Origin: Thermofilum uzonense
Lineage (GTDB): Archaea; Thermoproteota; Thermoprotei; Thermofilales; Thermofilaceae
Direction of reading: 5' to 3'
Length of the DNA stretch: 64,000 nt
Assembly: GCF_000993805.1 (NCBI RefSeq)
Contig: NZ_CP009961.1
Coordinates: forward strand, 738,714-802,713
Shown: positions 43,793 to 52,999 of the stretch, piece after piece
Layout of the letters: each line of letters opens with the position of its first letter
Numbering within the stretch: position 1 is the stretch's first letter
Program-made: the position numbers and the translations under genes
Notes under the pieces: model-generated
The model's database searches: none
What the model was told of the DNA's origin: nothing
Seen by the model: only the letters and a program-made list of their open reading frames with translations

Positions 43793-44385
43793 CTCTTCCT
43801 AATAGGGAATATGTAGAAGACTTTGGGCTTCGTTCCTTCTTCGCTCTTGAGTGGAACCGCGGCCCCCGAGCTTACAAGCTTGGAGACCTCGCTTGCAGGG
43901 TCGTCTAGGTCTCCGAACACCCTTGCGTTGGTTGGACATGTTGAAACACATGCTGGTTCTTGACCAGCGGATACCCTGTGAATGCAGAAGGTGCACTTGT
44001 CTATCGAGCGCTTGTACTCGTCCCAGAACCTGGCCCCGTAAGGGCAGGCCTGAACGCAGTACTCGCAGCCTATACACTTTTGGCTGTCAACCAGCACAAC
44101 GCCATCTGGGGTCTTGTAGCTTGCTCCTGTAGGGCATACGGAGACACATGGCGGGTTCTCGCAGTGCTGGCAAATCATGTGGGTGTAGTACACGCTGACG
44201 TTGGGAAATGTCCCTTGTATGTAGGTGTTGACGTATGTCCTCTTCTTGAAGTTTTCGAGAGCTGTGAGTCCCTCGCTTATAGCCCTCATCGCCTGCTCAC
44301 GCCTGTTCTCAGCTATGCATGCAGCAACACAAGCACCGCAACCGATGCATCGGTTCAGATCTATAACCATACTATACCTTACCAT
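43789..44385 (-). CDS. psrB: Tetra-[4Fe-4S] ferredoxin-like electron-transfer subunit (DmsB/PsrB)
   Basis: A 198-residue protein with four Cys clusters: RCIGCGACVAACIAENR; CQHCENPPCVSVCPTGA; KCIGCEYCVQACPYGAR; and CTFCIHRVSAG followed by ACVSTCPTNAR. It shuttles electrons between the membrane quinone subunit and the molybdopterin subunit. It ends 4 nt inside the NrfD start and starts 13 nt after the catalytic gene's stop. Confidence 0.92.
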   Translation of the reverse strand: MVRYSMVIDLNRCIGCGACVAACIAENRREQAMRAISEGLTALENFKKRTYVNTYIQGTFPNVSVYYTHMICQHCENPPCVSVCPTGASYKTPDGVVLVDSQKCIGCEYCVQACPYGARFWDEYKRSIDKCTFCIHRVSAGQEPACVSTCPTNARVFGDLDDPASEVSKLVSSGAAVPLKSEEGTKPKVFYIFPIRKR

Positions 44386-44398
44386 CTTTTCTCACCCT

Positions 44399-46909
44399 CT
44401 AAGCCTTCTCAACTTTGACAATCACCTCTTGCGACATCACGCCGCCCGCAACGGGGTCGGCCTTCACAGAGGTGAGGAAGTGATAGGGGACGCCAAACTT
44501 AGTGTAGTGCAAGGCCTCGCTAGTATGTCCGAAATCGCTTGAGACCCATATCGTGTCTTCCCTGACGAGATCCGTTGGGAAAGCCACGGCCTCCACGGAC
44601 ACGCCGTTCGCTATGCTAACCAGCTTTATCTTGTCGCCCTTCTTGATCCCGAGGCTCTCGGCGACCTTCCTGTTTATCCAGGCCATTCGCTTGTAGTCGG
44701 GTGTAAGGACGGATAACAATGGCTCGTCCGCTGTGGAGGTGTGGGTCATTGTTGGGACGCGGCCATAGGTTAGGTAGAAGGTCTGCCTCCCATCGGCCTT
44801 GCCTAGTACCTCAGGCTCGGCCCAGGCTACGATCGGATCCCAGTAGGGCTGGTAGCCTTTCTTTGCCTTTATGTTGTTCAAAGCGAAGCTGAATATTTCT
44901 ATCCTCCCGGTAGGGGTGAGAAGCTGACCTGCAAGAGCCTTGTTTATCATTTCTTTTCGAAGAGTCGATGAGTCTTTCAAGACTATGAGTCCATCAGACT
45001 CGAGTTTCGCTGGGTCGAGGTTCCTCGCAGAGGCTTGTACCGCGCGTATTCCGCGTACCCCGTTCTTCTCGTAGGCGTCCTTCAGCTTTGCAGCCATGGC
45101 GTTGGGATCTGCCGCACCGAGAGCCTTTGCGAGGTTGACCCAGAACTTGGTGTAGTAGTCGTCTCCAAGCTTCCTCAAGATCCCGACGATTATGTCCACG
45201 AGGTGTTTAGTGTCGTAAACGGGCTGTACAGCTGCGACTCGCGTCTGGAATCCGAGGGCAGGAGCGTAGGCTATGGCGTATAAGGGGTCGTCGCGCTCCA
45301 AGAACGTGGACTCGGGTAGGACTATGTCAGCGTAGAGAACCGCGTCAACAGGGTATATGTCGATGGCGACGACTTTCTCTAGCTTCTTCATAGCTTCACG
45401 CCACTTTGTAGCGTCGGGTCCCGTCAGTGCGATGTTGGTTGAGAACATGAAGAGCATCGATACCTTGTAGGGGTCACCATTCAAGATAGCATCCAGGAAT
45501 CCCTGGAAGGTGAAGCCCTTCGAGGCCATAGCCACGCCCTGCTTCGTACCCCAGATCCTCATCACGCTCTCCTCGCTTACATCGGGTGGAGGCGTCGCTA
45601 TGCTCCCAGCACCGGTTATAAGTATGCCATCCTTTACAAGTCCTCCTACAAGAGCGTTGAGTATGGCGGCGGCCCTCCACGTCATTACGCTGTTCTTGTA
45701 CTTAGGGTCGTGCCACCCGGTATCCACCGCGGCTGGCCTTGTCTTGCCGAATTCTATTCCAATAGATCTTATGGTAGCGGCTGGTACACCCGTTATACTC
45801 TCAGCCCACTCAGGAGTATATGCCTCCACCTTCTCTTTGAGGAGCTGGAAGACAGGTTTTACCTTCTTCCCGTCTAGGTTGTATTCTCCCTCGAGTGCCG
45901 GTAGGATGGCTTCCTCGTGCTTAACGGGCTTACCTTGGGCGAGATCCCAGACAAGGTATTTCGTCTTGCCGCCCTCGGTTCCAGCTGTTAGCGGTGACCC
46001 GTCTTCAGCAACCAGCATAGGTGCATTTGTGAATTTGCGAAGGAATTCTGCATCATAGAGCCCCTCCTTTATCACTACGTGGATCAACGCAAGGAGGAAG
46101 GCTAGATCCGTCCCGGGTTTTATAGGTATCCAAACATCAGCCTTTGCTGCAGTCTCACTAAACCTCGGGTCGACCACCACTAGCTTGTAGTTCCCTAGCT
46201 TTCTCCCTGCTCGCGTGCCGTGAACGACGCTTAGACTGCCGAAGAAGTTCCTCCTAATCACTATAAGGTACTTTACATTCTCATAGTCCGTTAAGATCTG
46301 TGAATGAGCCCCGACACCAAGTGCTGTGCTCCATCCGAATGCCTTTGGGAAGTAACAGGCACCCCCTGGTATGCCGATAGCGTTCGGTGTTCCAATAGTG
46401 TCGGCGAAGGCCTTCATATATGGTTCCAGGTATAGGCATGTAGGCCAGCCTCCCAGCATGAATATCTCCTTGACCCTTCCCTCGCTTATCAGCTTCTTAA
46501 CTTGAGAAGCCACTGCCTCGAAAGCCTGATCCCAGGAGGCCTCCCGGAAACCTTGAAACGTCCCCCTTTGTGCAGGGTTGTCTCGTAGGAGAGGTTTTTT
46601 AAGCCTGTCAGGGTTGTAAACCCTGAAGAGCCCTGCCTGACCCCTAGCGCATATCTTCCCAAGGTTTGTAGGCCCCTTGGGATTACCCTCTATCTTCACT
46701 ATTTTTCCATCCTTTACCCGGACCAGGATCTGGCAGGCGGCGGGACACATCATGCATATGTTTGGGACAATCTTCTCTTGCTCGGCTTGAAGCTCAGTCT
46801 GGGGCTGCGAGGGCCTTAGCAGCCTCAGCGTGGGTGAGGACGCTGCAACTGTGAGCCCGGCGAGCCCTGCGGCTTTAATAAAATCTCTGCGGCTGAGGGG
46901 TGTATTCAT
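44399..46909 (-). CDS. psrA: Molybdopterin oxidoreductase catalytic subunit (PsrA/PhsA-like), Tat-exported
   Basis: An 836-residue enzyme of the DMSO reductase family (Mo or W bis-MGD). Start at ATG 46909 places the Tat signal LSRRDFIKAAGLAG at the N-terminus; an ATG at 46933 would only add 8 residues. The first cluster motif is CMMCPAACQILVRV with a distant CARGQAG. The likely metal-ligating Cys is in IPGGACYFPKAFGW (near residue 175). C-terminal motifs such as TSTADEPLLSVLTPDYKRMA and NPVA-type text fit thiosulfate/polysulfide reductases; tetrathionate or arsenate specificity is possible. First gene of the operon psrA-psrB-psrC-torD. Family is firm, substrate is not. Confidence 0.87.
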   Translation of the reverse strand: MNTPLSRRDFIKAAGLAGLTVAASSPTLRLLRPSQPQTELQAEQEKIVPNICMMCPAACQILVRVKDGKIVKIEGNPKGPTNLGKICARGQAGLFRVYNPDRLKKPLLRDNPAQRGTFQGFREASWDQAFEAVASQVKKLISEGRVKEIFMLGGWPTCLYLEPYMKAFADTIGTPNAIGIPGGACYFPKAFGWSTALGVGAHSQILTDYENVKYLIVIRRNFFGSLSVVHGTRAGRKLGNYKLVVVDPRFSETAAKADVWIPIKPGTDLAFLLALIHVVIKEGLYDAEFLRKFTNAPMLVAEDGSPLTAGTEGGKTKYLVWDLAQGKPVKHEEAILPALEGEYNLDGKKVKPVFQLLKEKVEAYTPEWAESITGVPAATIRSIGIEFGKTRPAAVDTGWHDPKYKNSVMTWRAAAILNALVGGLVKDGILITGAGSIATPPPDVSEESVMRIWGTKQGVAMASKGFTFQGFLDAILNGDPYKVSMLFMFSTNIALTGPDATKWREAMKKLEKVVAIDIYPVDAVLYADIVLPESTFLERDDPLYAIAYAPALGFQTRVAAVQPVYDTKHLVDIIVGILRKLGDDYYTKFWVNLAKALGAADPNAMAAKLKDAYEKNGVRGIRAVQASARNLDPAKLESDGLIVLKDSSTLRKEMINKALAGQLLTPTGRIEIFSFALNNIKAKKGYQPYWDPIVAWAEPEVLGKADGRQTFYLTYGRVPTMTHTSTADEPLLSVLTPDYKRMAWINRKVAESLGIKKGDKIKLVSIANGVSVEAVAFPTDLVREDTIWVSSDFGHTSEALHYTKFGVPYHFLTSVKADPVAGGVMSQEVIVKVEKA

Positions 46910-46933
46910 GTTTTTCAATATAGTTATATGCAA

Positions 46934-47109
46934 TATTATTTATTAGCATTTATGTATAAGTCTTAATATTTTTAAGTGAAAATATCGATGTATCTAGAAA
47001 AATATAATGATGAGTTCGGGCAAAAGCGTTATAGAGGCGCTTTACACCTCCTACAGTAAAAAGCAGTCTTAAGGGGTTACGGCTTCAGATTTCGAGTGCC
47101 GCATTCCAG
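46934..47109. other. A/T-rich promoter and non-coding gap upstream of the molybdoenzyme operon
   Basis: The minus-strand sequence ATTGCATATAACTATATTG lies within 25 nt of the catalytic gene start, fitting a TATA box. An ATGATGA (near 47007-47013) is not followed by CTGA boxes. Beyond that only short decayed pieces are seen. Confidence 0.4.
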
Positions 47110-47420
47110 GTTCCTAGGTGTTTCCTCTAAGTATAACTCTCCTGTCACGTGTTTCATTCAACAAGTAAAGCACTAGTTGCCCGCTCCTCGTGTATGGCTC
47201 GAATAGAAGTGTCCCGTCTGACAATGCTCTTATAGTGGAGGTGAACTTGCCCAGGTAATAGAATTAAGTAACAGTGACCCGTACTCTGGTAGCCCCGTTC
47301 TCCAATAGAGTCTACCAAGCTGACCCGTGAAGTAGATAGACCTGTACCCCTTTTCTCTTACAATGATTGAAGGATTATTTGTTGTGAATGGAAGCGGTGG
47401 GTGTGACCTTGCCATTCTCG
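47110..47420 (-). pseudogene. C-terminal remnant of a beta-galactosidase-like glycosidase
   Basis: On the minus strand, IIVREKGYRSIYFTGQLGRL then YWRTGLPEYGSLLLNSITW (about 47360-47240) follow the pattern of the trimerisation-like domain of GH42 and related glycosidases (G-K-G-R-x-x-Y-F-x-G-x-L-x-R-L-Y...LLLNAVxW). After a frame change the next stretch, FTSTIRALSDGTLLFEPYTR and SGQLVLYLLNET, matches the domain that follows in those enzymes. No catalytic domain is present. It is therefore the decayed tail of a glycosidase. Confidence 0.5.
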
Positions 47421-47463
47421 GCTTGTTTTCCTTTCAATATCCCTAGTATGTCTTCTCTGTCTC

Positions 47464-47676
47464 CTATTCCTCGAGGAGGCCTTCGATCCTGCTTTGATGT
47501 TCTTCTAGCTCCCTGAGCATTGCATCAATGCCGTTGAGTGTCTTCCTGTATTCTGGGAGGATGTCAGCGTAGATCCTTAGAGGGGCGATGTGTGTGCGTC
47601 GAAGGTTTACCTCCTCGACCGCCTCGCTTAGGGCCTGGTACGCCCTCCCCGCGTGGTCAACCTGCCAGGCCTGCAT
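47464..47676 (-). CDS. Unknown 70-aa helical protein, possibly a gene remnant
   Basis: ATG 47676 to stop 47464. The sequence is wholly helical with heptads (QALSEAVEEVNLRR, DAMLRELEEHQSRIEGLLEE) and could form a coiled coil. Upstream in another frame HGEALEAYSRALSLAGGLN reads like a TPR-type helix, so it may be the tail of a larger decayed TPR protein. No family is assigned. It overlaps no confident gene. Confidence 0.35.
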   Translation of the reverse strand: MQAWQVDHAGRAYQALSEAVEEVNLRRTHIAPLRIYADILPEYRKTLNGIDAMLRELEEHQSRIEGLLEE

Positions 47677-47738
47677 AGCCCTGGACTCCCCCCGGGTGTA
47701 GGTTGAGGCCCCCGGCGAGGGACAACGCCCGGCTGTAA

Positions 47739-47939
47739 GCCTCCAAGGCCTCCCCGTGCCATCGATGCGGCCTCGAGGCCAACGCGGACATAAACGCAGC
47801 GCTAAACATTGCCCACAAGGCAGGATACACCCCGCCGACACCGACGAGAATCGAGACCTACATCCCCACACACCAAGGAGTCATACCACTCACCGAGAAG
47901 AAAAAACACAGCCACCAGGCCAGAAACAATAACCCCTAA
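47739..47939 (+). pseudogene. tnpB: TnpB (IS200/IS605) C-terminal remnant
   Basis: An open frame without a start encodes SPCHRCGLEANADINAALNI, then AHKAGYTPPTP and the tail to TAA 47937. The CxxCG...DxNAAxNI text is the zinc-finger and RuvC-III end of TnpB of IS200/IS605-family elements (the ancestor of Cas12). The first CxxC pair and all upstream RuvC motifs are missing, and no TnpA or element ends were found. It is a 5'-truncated relic. Confidence 0.75.
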
Positions 47940-47964
47940 GAAGGGTAACCGGGAGCCCGCCCCA

Positions 47965-48339
47965 ATGACGCAGAGCGGGTTACACGTGTCTATCATATCG
48001 ATAATAGAGCTCCTCACTTATCTATCGCATGAGAGGAAGGTTGAGATAACAGGAATTCTTCCCAAGTTGCGCAAGATATACACGGTCATAGACCAATTCG
48101 AGGATAAAGTCTCTGAGATGATCGCGCAGATACAGAGCGATTTGCTTCACTATAACCTAACTCCTTATTTTGAAGACATCGTCAACGTAGCAATAGCTTC
48201 CGAGAAGAAGTTTATCATCCTAACGGCTGACCCTGAGCGATATAACCAGCTACGCAAGTATGGAGTCAGCATTATGACTCTAGAACAGCTTTTCGAGAAG
48301 ACTAAGCTCTATGCAAGAGTACGAGAAAAAACAGCATAG
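47965..48339 (+). CDS. N-terminally truncated PIN-domain protein
   Basis: A 124-residue frame carrying most of a PIN domain: VSIISIIELLTYLSHERK (second acidic E in S-I-I-E), PYFEDIVNVAIASEKKFIIL (acidic E-D near ~80) and TADPERYNQLRKYGVSIMTL. The first strand with the catalytic LDTNV/LDANV is missing. The coding frame starts at ATG 47965, just after the TnpB tail and out of frame with it. The missing strand was probably removed during decay or by insertion, so the nuclease is likely inactive. Confidence 0.6.
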   Translation: MTQSGLHVSIISIIELLTYLSHERKVEITGILPKLRKIYTVIDQFEDKVSEMIAQIQSDLLHYNLTPYFEDIVNVAIASEKKFIILTADPERYNQLRKYGVSIMTLEQLFEKTKLYARVREKTA

Positions 48340-48425
48340 AATGACAAGCTAGAATTCTAACAGATATAAGGAACCCCAGTTACTAGAAATCCTTTTAATC
48401 TTTTAAAGGCTAAATTGCTTGGCGA

Positions 48426-49097
48426 ATGAGCGGAGTCGTTCTCCTCAGTCCTAGGATCAGGCTGGGGAGATTTAAGCTAGCTAACAAGCTTTTAGAGGAA
48501 GAGCTCAGTCCTGAAGTACTGCAATTACCATACCCAAAAGAGCTTGAACGCGTACTGAACTTATATGTTAAAGGTGTTCTAGGAGTACACAGGGTTTTCG
48601 AGTATGTTCGCGAGGTTTTAGGGGAGTTTGCCTCAAGCTGGTTATGGATTGAGGAACCCCTCATCCTAAGCCTGCCTAGAATAGGTGTGAAGCGCATACT
48701 CTGCTATCTACGCGACGCGGCCGATGCTATTGCTAACGCCTCCCAGCTTGTCTCTCTTGCTTTTCGGGTCAGGGTTGGCGGGAAAATAAATCTCGAAGAG
48801 TGGAGGAAGACTCTGACAGATAGCTATGTGGAGACGAGGGAAGGTTGGGTAACTGTAGCGAACTCTTTTAAAGTGGCTCCTAGAGCTGTGGACACATGGG
48901 GTCTGCCCTATCCTCCTCCTGAAAGGCTTGACCCCGACAACATAACAGAGGAAGATGTTAGGGAATATGTTGAGTACATCTTCAATTATATAGTTAATTC
49001 GAGGAACGTGGACGAGGCCTATCTTAGATGGCTCAACGAGAAAAAGGGTCTTCAAACGCCTGAGCTCTGGCGACTTCTGAGGCTAATTTCGCAGTGA
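48426..49097 (+). CDS. Unknown 223-aa protein
   Basis: A mostly helical cytoplasmic protein not recognised. It has an N-terminal region (LLSPRIRLGRFKLANKLLEE), a long helical middle and TWGLPYPPPERLDPDNITEE near residues 158-175. The text ends in QTPELWRLLRLISQ. No Cys pairs, nucleotide motifs or membrane spans occur. It stands alone between the truncated PIN gene and the convergent phosphodiesterase gene. Confidence 0.65.
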   Translation: MSGVVLLSPRIRLGRFKLANKLLEEELSPEVLQLPYPKELERVLNLYVKGVLGVHRVFEYVREVLGEFASSWLWIEEPLILSLPRIGVKRILCYLRDAADAIANASQLVSLAFRVRVGGKINLEEWRKTLTDSYVETREGWVTVANSFKVAPRAVDTWGLPYPPPERLDPDNITEEDVREYVEYIFNYIVNSRNVDEAYLRWLNEKKGLQTPELWRLLRLISQ

Positions 49098-49120
49098 ATC
49101 CTGACAAAATGCCTGAGATG

Positions 49121-49840
49121 CTATTTACTCGCCAACCGCCCTGACAGTACAATGTCTCGGAGAGAGCAGGGATCATCGGTTATTATGCCGTCAACGCCCA
49201 GGCTCAAAAGATTCTGAGCTATTGAGGTTTCGTTCACTGTCCAGGTTATGATGGCATATCCTTTAGATTTAATGCTTTTGGCGAGCTCAGGTGTGATGAT
49301 CTCGTATGCGGGTAGGATGGCAGTAGCCCCTAGTTTTTGGGCGATCTCAAAGTACTCGTCGTCCCATTCCTCGAGGAGGACACCGACCTCTATGCGGGGG
49401 TCAAGCTGTTTTATCTTCTCGAGTGTTGAGGGTAGGAAGGATGTTACTATGGCGTCCTGAACCATGTCTAGCTCTCTTAGAGCTTCTACAACCTCTTCCT
49501 CGACGCCGGGGACCTTGATCTCTATGTCGACGTAGAGTCTACCCTTTGCCAGCGCTAGGACCTCGCGTAGCGTGGGGATCCTTGCCTTCCCGTGGACCTT
49601 AAGCTTTGAAAGCTCCTGGAAGGTGAGCTGGCTGACCTTTGCCTTGACTCCCGTGAGGTGGTCGACTTCATCGTCGTGGATTATAACTGGTATGTTGTCC
49701 AATGTTTTCCTGACGTCAAACTCTATCCCTGTCGCCCCGCACTCAAGGGCTTTCAGGAAGCTGGGGAGAGTGTTTTCAGGCGCGAGTGCCCGAGCACCTC
49801 TATGTCCACTTAGAATAAACTTTCTTCTTAGGTCTTGCAC
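49121..49840 (-). CDS. ugpQ: Glycerophosphodiester phosphodiesterase
   Basis: About 239 residues of the GDPD family, hydrolysing glycerophosphodiesters from lipid turnover. The conserved metal and catalytic residues occur in GHRGARALAPENTLPSF (H, R, E, N), GIEFDVRKT (E-x-D), VIIHDDEVDHLTG (H) and VDIEIKVPG (E-x-K). An N-terminal frame continues to 50089, but it would overlap the divergent gene at 49928; GTG 49840, preceded by GAAGAAGG, gives the family length. Confidence 0.87.
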   Translation of the reverse strand: MQDLRRKFILSGHRGARALAPENTLPSFLKALECGATGIEFDVRKTLDNIPVIIHDDEVDHLTGVKAKVSQLTFQELSKLKVHGKARIPTLREVLALAKGRLYVDIEIKVPGVEEEVVEALRELDMVQDAIVTSFLPSTLEKIKQLDPRIEVGVLLEEWDDEYFEIAQKLGATAILPAYEIITPELAKSIKSKGYAIITWTVNETSIAQNLLSLGVDGIITDDPCSLRDIVLSGRLASK

Positions 49841-49927
49841 ACCTTCTTCACCGGGTAGTTGATTTAAAACTTTTTTGGAAAATAAAGATTTATTAAGATT
49901 GTAGACGCCTGATAATTGGTTGAGAAA

Positions 49928-50287
49928 ATGGGTTATATACCTAAAGCCCTTCTCAGGCGGCTTTACGTTAAGGGGAGCATGAAGGTTTCTGATGGTGTCT
50001 TGTCGTTTAAACTTCGGAACAATCTTGCAACCGCGCAGGTAGACTCTCCTATAAAGGTTCAGGTGGACGGCAAGGTTGTTGAGAAACAAAGCGTTGAAAT
50101 CCTCCTTAACGGTAAACCTGTGACCTCAGATCCTACCCCCCAGGCCCCCCTGGAGGTCCCGGTGGGCAGCGAGCTCGAGGTGCGGGTAAGAGGCCCCTAC
50201 GAGAAGGGCAGACACAAAGTCAGCGTGGAAGTCTCGATAAAGGGGTACGGAGTGGGTGCTATAGAGTTCGAGGACGAGGCGCAGTAA
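49928..50287 (+). CDS. Unknown 119-aa beta-rich protein
   Basis: It begins at ATG 49928 with MGYIPKALLRRLYVKGSMKV and continues as alternating strands (SFKLRNNLATAQVDSPIKVQ, VRVRGPYEKGRHKVSVEVSI). It looks like a small all-beta protein and I could not tie it to a named family. Small conserved archaeal proteins with a MGYIPKALLRRLYVKGS-like start seem familiar to me, but I cannot assign a role. It faces the phosphodiesterase gene divergently across ~87 nt. Confidence 0.6.
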   Translation: MGYIPKALLRRLYVKGSMKVSDGVLSFKLRNNLATAQVDSPIKVQVDGKVVEKQSVEILLNGKPVTSDPTPQAPLEVPVGSELEVRVRGPYEKGRHKVSVEVSIKGYGVGAIEFEDEAQ

Positions 50288-50338
50288 AGAGAACACTGCC
50301 TAAATGTTTCTCTTCTCTAAAATTGATTTCATAATTTT

Positions 50339-51085
50339 TTATTTATGATATATTTGCTTCAACACCTCATCAGGAAAGACAGGGCCATCCCTGCATACAC
50401 GTAGACCGACTGGTTCCAATACACAGGAGCCACATACACCTACCGCGCAGCGCATATAACGTTCCATTGAGGCTTCGAAGGGGATGTTCTTCGATGATGA
50501 GAGCGTGAGAGCCTTTTCTATTAATGGTTCGGGCCCGCATGCATAAGCACGGTCGAAGCTCTCATAGTCGAGTAGCCTTTCTGTAGCCTCGGTCGCGAGG
50601 CCCTTGATTCCAAGTGTACCATCATCGGTCGTGACAATTGTCCTGCAGTTGCGCCTAAAGGATTCGACGAGTAGCGCCTCTCTAAGCGTTTTGAAGCCTA
50701 TTACCGCTGTACAGTTTACGTGGCTTTCAGCTAGTCTCTTTGCAAGGAAGTGAATGGGTGCTATACCGCTACCGCCGGCCACTAGAAGTGCTCTGGTTCC
50801 ACTTGGTGGGAGAGTGAAGGGCTTGCCATAGGGGCCTCTAACGAAAAGCCTTTCACCTACCTTCACATTCTCGTAGATATGACCTGTCACTTTCCCTCTT
50901 CGAGTTATGGCTAGGAGTAGCTCCCCTGCTTCATAGTCCGCCACGCTTAGCGGTATTTCCCCTATGTTTGGAACCCACAGCATTATGAACTGGCCTGGGC
51001 TTGGAACGGCAAGGTTAACGCGAAGCCTTAGGATTACATTGTTCCCTTTGTGCTCAGCTTCAACGACTTCGGCTGGGATGTGCAC
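50339..51085 (-). CDS. pyrK: Dihydroorotate dehydrogenase electron-transfer subunit
   Basis: A 248-residue FAD and [2Fe-2S] protein that lets the class 1B dihydroorotate dehydrogenase pass electrons to NAD+. Features: FAD-binding barrel (GQFIMLWVPNIGEIPLS), NAD-binding ALLVAGGSGIAPIHFLAKRL, and the C-terminal cluster CAVGVCGSCVLEP with later VCRDGPVF. It is the last gene of the leftward pyr cluster; pyrD is in the other cluster at 56269. Confidence 0.92.
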   Translation of the reverse strand: MHIPAEVVEAEHKGNNVILRLRVNLAVPSPGQFIMLWVPNIGEIPLSVADYEAGELLLAITRRGKVTGHIYENVKVGERLFVRGPYGKPFTLPPSGTRALLVAGGSGIAPIHFLAKRLAESHVNCTAVIGFKTLREALLVESFRRNCRTIVTTDDGTLGIKGLATEATERLLDYESFDRAYACGPEPLIEKALTLSSSKNIPFEASMERYMRCAVGVCGSCVLEPVGLRVCRDGPVFPDEVLKQIYHK

Positions 51086-51555
51086 TACTTGGACACCAGT
51101 TGCTCTAGGGCTTCTTCCCCGAATACTTCATCGCAGTAGACGCATCTTAGCTTGAGGGGCTGCTTGGACTCAACCTTGAGCCTTGGAGTCACGGGCTCCC
51201 TGGCATTGCTTATGCAGAGAGGGTTTATGCACTTTAGGAGGCCTACTATCTCGTCCGGTATCTGGACGTCTCTCTTCTCGACGACCTGGTAGTCCTTTAT
51301 TATATTGATTGTAGCTGTCGGGGCCACTAGAGCTATCTTGTCTACCTCTTCCCGTTTGAGGAAGCGTTTTTCAATCTTCACTATATCTTTCTTCCCGAGC
51401 TTCTTGCTCTCAACGTTCATGACTAGGGCTACTGTCACATCCTCTTTACCCTTTATACCGAGTATCTTTAAGACGTCGAAGGCCCTGCCAGCCGGTATGT
51501 GGTCGATGACGGTGCCGTCCTTAATCTTCCTCACGATTAGCCTATCCTCCAACAT
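51085..51555 (-). CDS. pyrI: Aspartate carbamoyltransferase regulatory chain
   Basis: A 156-residue allosteric subunit binding CTP/ATP. The N-terminal nucleotide-binding domain ([20 protein letters not shown]) is followed by a zinc domain with C109, C114, C138 and C141 in CINPLCISN and CVYCDEVF. Its start is 3 nt after pyrB and its stop overlaps the pyrK start by 1 nt. It allows CTP made by PyrG to feed back on the pathway. Confidence 0.95.
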   Translation of the reverse strand: MLEDRLIVRKIKDGTVIDHIPAGRAFDVLKILGIKGKEDVTVALVMNVESKKLGKKDIVKIEKRFLKREEVDKIALVAPTATINIIKDYQVVEKRDVQIPDEIVGLLKCINPLCISNAREPVTPRLKVESKQPLKLRCVYCDEVFGEEALEQLVSK

Positions 51556-51558
51556 CGA

Positions 51559-52476
51559 TCACCCCTTCAATATGAGTTTGAGTAGAGCCATGCGCACCCA
51601 CACTCCGAGCTCCGCCTGCCTAAAGTAGAGCGCGTGCCTCGTATTGTCGACATCATAGGCTATCTCGTCGACGCGTGGGAGCGGGTGCATAACAATCAGA
51701 TCCCTTTTTGCCTTCTCAAGCATCTTCGCCGTAACAATGTAGCTCCCCCTGACCTTTTCATACTCAGCTGGATCGGGAAAGCGCTCCTTCTGGACACGGG
51801 TCACATAGAGGACGTCAAGCTCGGGTAACACGGCTTCAAGGTCATTCACCTCCTCAAAACTAATTTTTGAGGATACCAGTGTTTCCAGGACCTCGCGGCG
51901 TGCCCGGAGGATTTCTGGAGATATAAGGTATAATTTCCTAGGTTTGAATATTGATAGCGCCAGTATGAAGCTTGCCGCAGCACGCCCGAACCGTAGGTCC
52001 CCAAGGACGCCGTAGTTTAAACCGTCGATGACGCCTTTCGCCCTACGGATGGTGTAGAGGTCGAGCATGGCCTGTGTAGGGTGGTGTTTCCTGCCGTCAC
52101 CAGCGTTTATAACTGGGGCCTCGGCTATCTCTGCCGCGAGTCTGGCAGCCCCCTCCAGCCTGTGGCGGACAACTATGATGTCGGCATAAGAGTCTAGCAT
52201 CCTGATAGTGTCCGCCAGGTTTTCACCTTTCGCAACTGAGCTACGCTCCAGCTCGCCCAGGTCTATGTAGCTACCACCTAGCCTGAGCATAGCCGTATGG
52301 AAGCTTAGCCTTGTACGCGTACTGGGCTCAAAAAAGGCTGTAGCCATGATGAACCCCTTTAGTTCATTTTCGTAGCTGTGGGGGCTGGCTAGGATTTTGT
52401 CAGTCTCGGCGAACAACTCTTCCAGATCTGTCCTCGTGAAGTCAAGTATTGATAAGACATCCCGGCCCTTAAACAC
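51559..52476 (-). CDS. pyrB: Aspartate carbamoyltransferase catalytic chain
   Basis: A 305-residue enzyme making carbamoyl aspartate. Carbamoyl phosphate loop [14 protein letters not shown], catalytic-loop region [13 protein letters not shown] and [12 protein letters not shown] are all present; RVQKERFPD is the 240s-loop region. It overlaps pyrE by 8 nt at its start and pyrI follows 3 nt later. Confidence 0.95.
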   Translation of the reverse strand: MFKGRDVLSILDFTRTDLEELFAETDKILASPHSYENELKGFIMATAFFEPSTRTRLSFHTAMLRLGGSYIDLGELERSSVAKGENLADTIRMLDSYADIIVVRHRLEGAARLAAEIAEAPVINAGDGRKHHPTQAMLDLYTIRRAKGVIDGLNYGVLGDLRFGRAAASFILALSIFKPRKLYLISPEILRARREVLETLVSSKISFEEVNDLEAVLPELDVLYVTRVQKERFPDPAEYEKVRGSYIVTAKMLEKAKRDLIVMHPLPRVDEIAYDVDNTRHALYFRQAELGVWVRMALLKLILKG

Positions 52477-52999
52477 TCCCAGCCACCTCTAATATTCTTT
52501 TAAGAGTCGTAAGACTGTAAAGCTCGATCCCTTCACTCCTCAAGGCCTCCCGTGCCCCTTCCTCTCGGTCGACGACAACCAGGGCCTCTGCAACCTCGAG
52601 ACCCGAGGATCTTAAAATACGTGCAGCCTCTATAAGTGAGCCACCAGTAGTCGCAACATCGTCGATTAGCAGAACCCTTTGCCCCTGGTTATAGTCACCC
52701 TCGAGCTGTTTCATCGTGCCATGATCCTTCCTATCCTTTCTCACGTATATTAAGGGCCTACCCAATCTTAAAGCTACACCAGTTGCAAGCGGCAGGCCAC
52801 CCACAGCTATCCCACAGATTACTTTGTGTTCAAGCATGCATGCTTTACGGGCCATCTCATCGACGACAAGATGAAACTCCGAGGGATGCGATGGAAGCTT
52901 CCGGAGATCAATATATACGTTGCTCGTCCTACCAGAGGATAACTTAAAAACACCCCTCTGCACGGCACCTATCCTCAACAACGCCTCTTCAACCTTCAT
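52469..52999 (-). CDS. pyrE: Orotate phosphoribosyltransferase
   Basis: A 176-residue type I phosphoribosyltransferase converting orotate and PRPP to OMP. Orotate-binding segment [12 protein letters not shown] near residues 84-95, and PRPP loop [14 protein letters not shown] near 110-123, are both seen. It overlaps pyrF (11 nt) and pyrB (8 nt), so translation is coupled. Confidence 0.95.
   Translation of the reverse strand: MKVEEALLRIGAVQRGVFKLSSGRTSNVYIDLRKLPSHPSEFHLVVDEMARKACMLEHKVICGIAVGGLPLATGVALRLGRPLIYVRKDRKDHGTMKQLEGDYNQGQRVLLIDDVATTGGSLIEAARILRSSGLEVAEALVVVDREEGAREALRSEGIELYSLTTLKRILEVAGSV

Noticed and set aside
47007-47013. ATGATGA box C-like motif
   Set aside because: No D or D' CTGA box follows within a plausible distance.
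47677-47871. Extension of the minus-strand 70-aa ORF to 135 aa
   Set aside because: It is antisense to the TnpB remnant and of unnatural composition (Cys, Arg, Pro, Gly-rich).
47809-47964. In-frame N-terminal extension of the PIN protein (TRQDTPRRHRRES...)
   Set aside because: It reads the TnpB remnant out of frame, is low-complexity and Arg/Pro/His-rich, so it is not genuine coding.
49841-50089. N-terminal extension of the glycerophosphodiesterase frame
   Set aside because: It overlaps the divergent gene at 49928, is not family-like, and GTG 49840 has a good ribosome-binding site.
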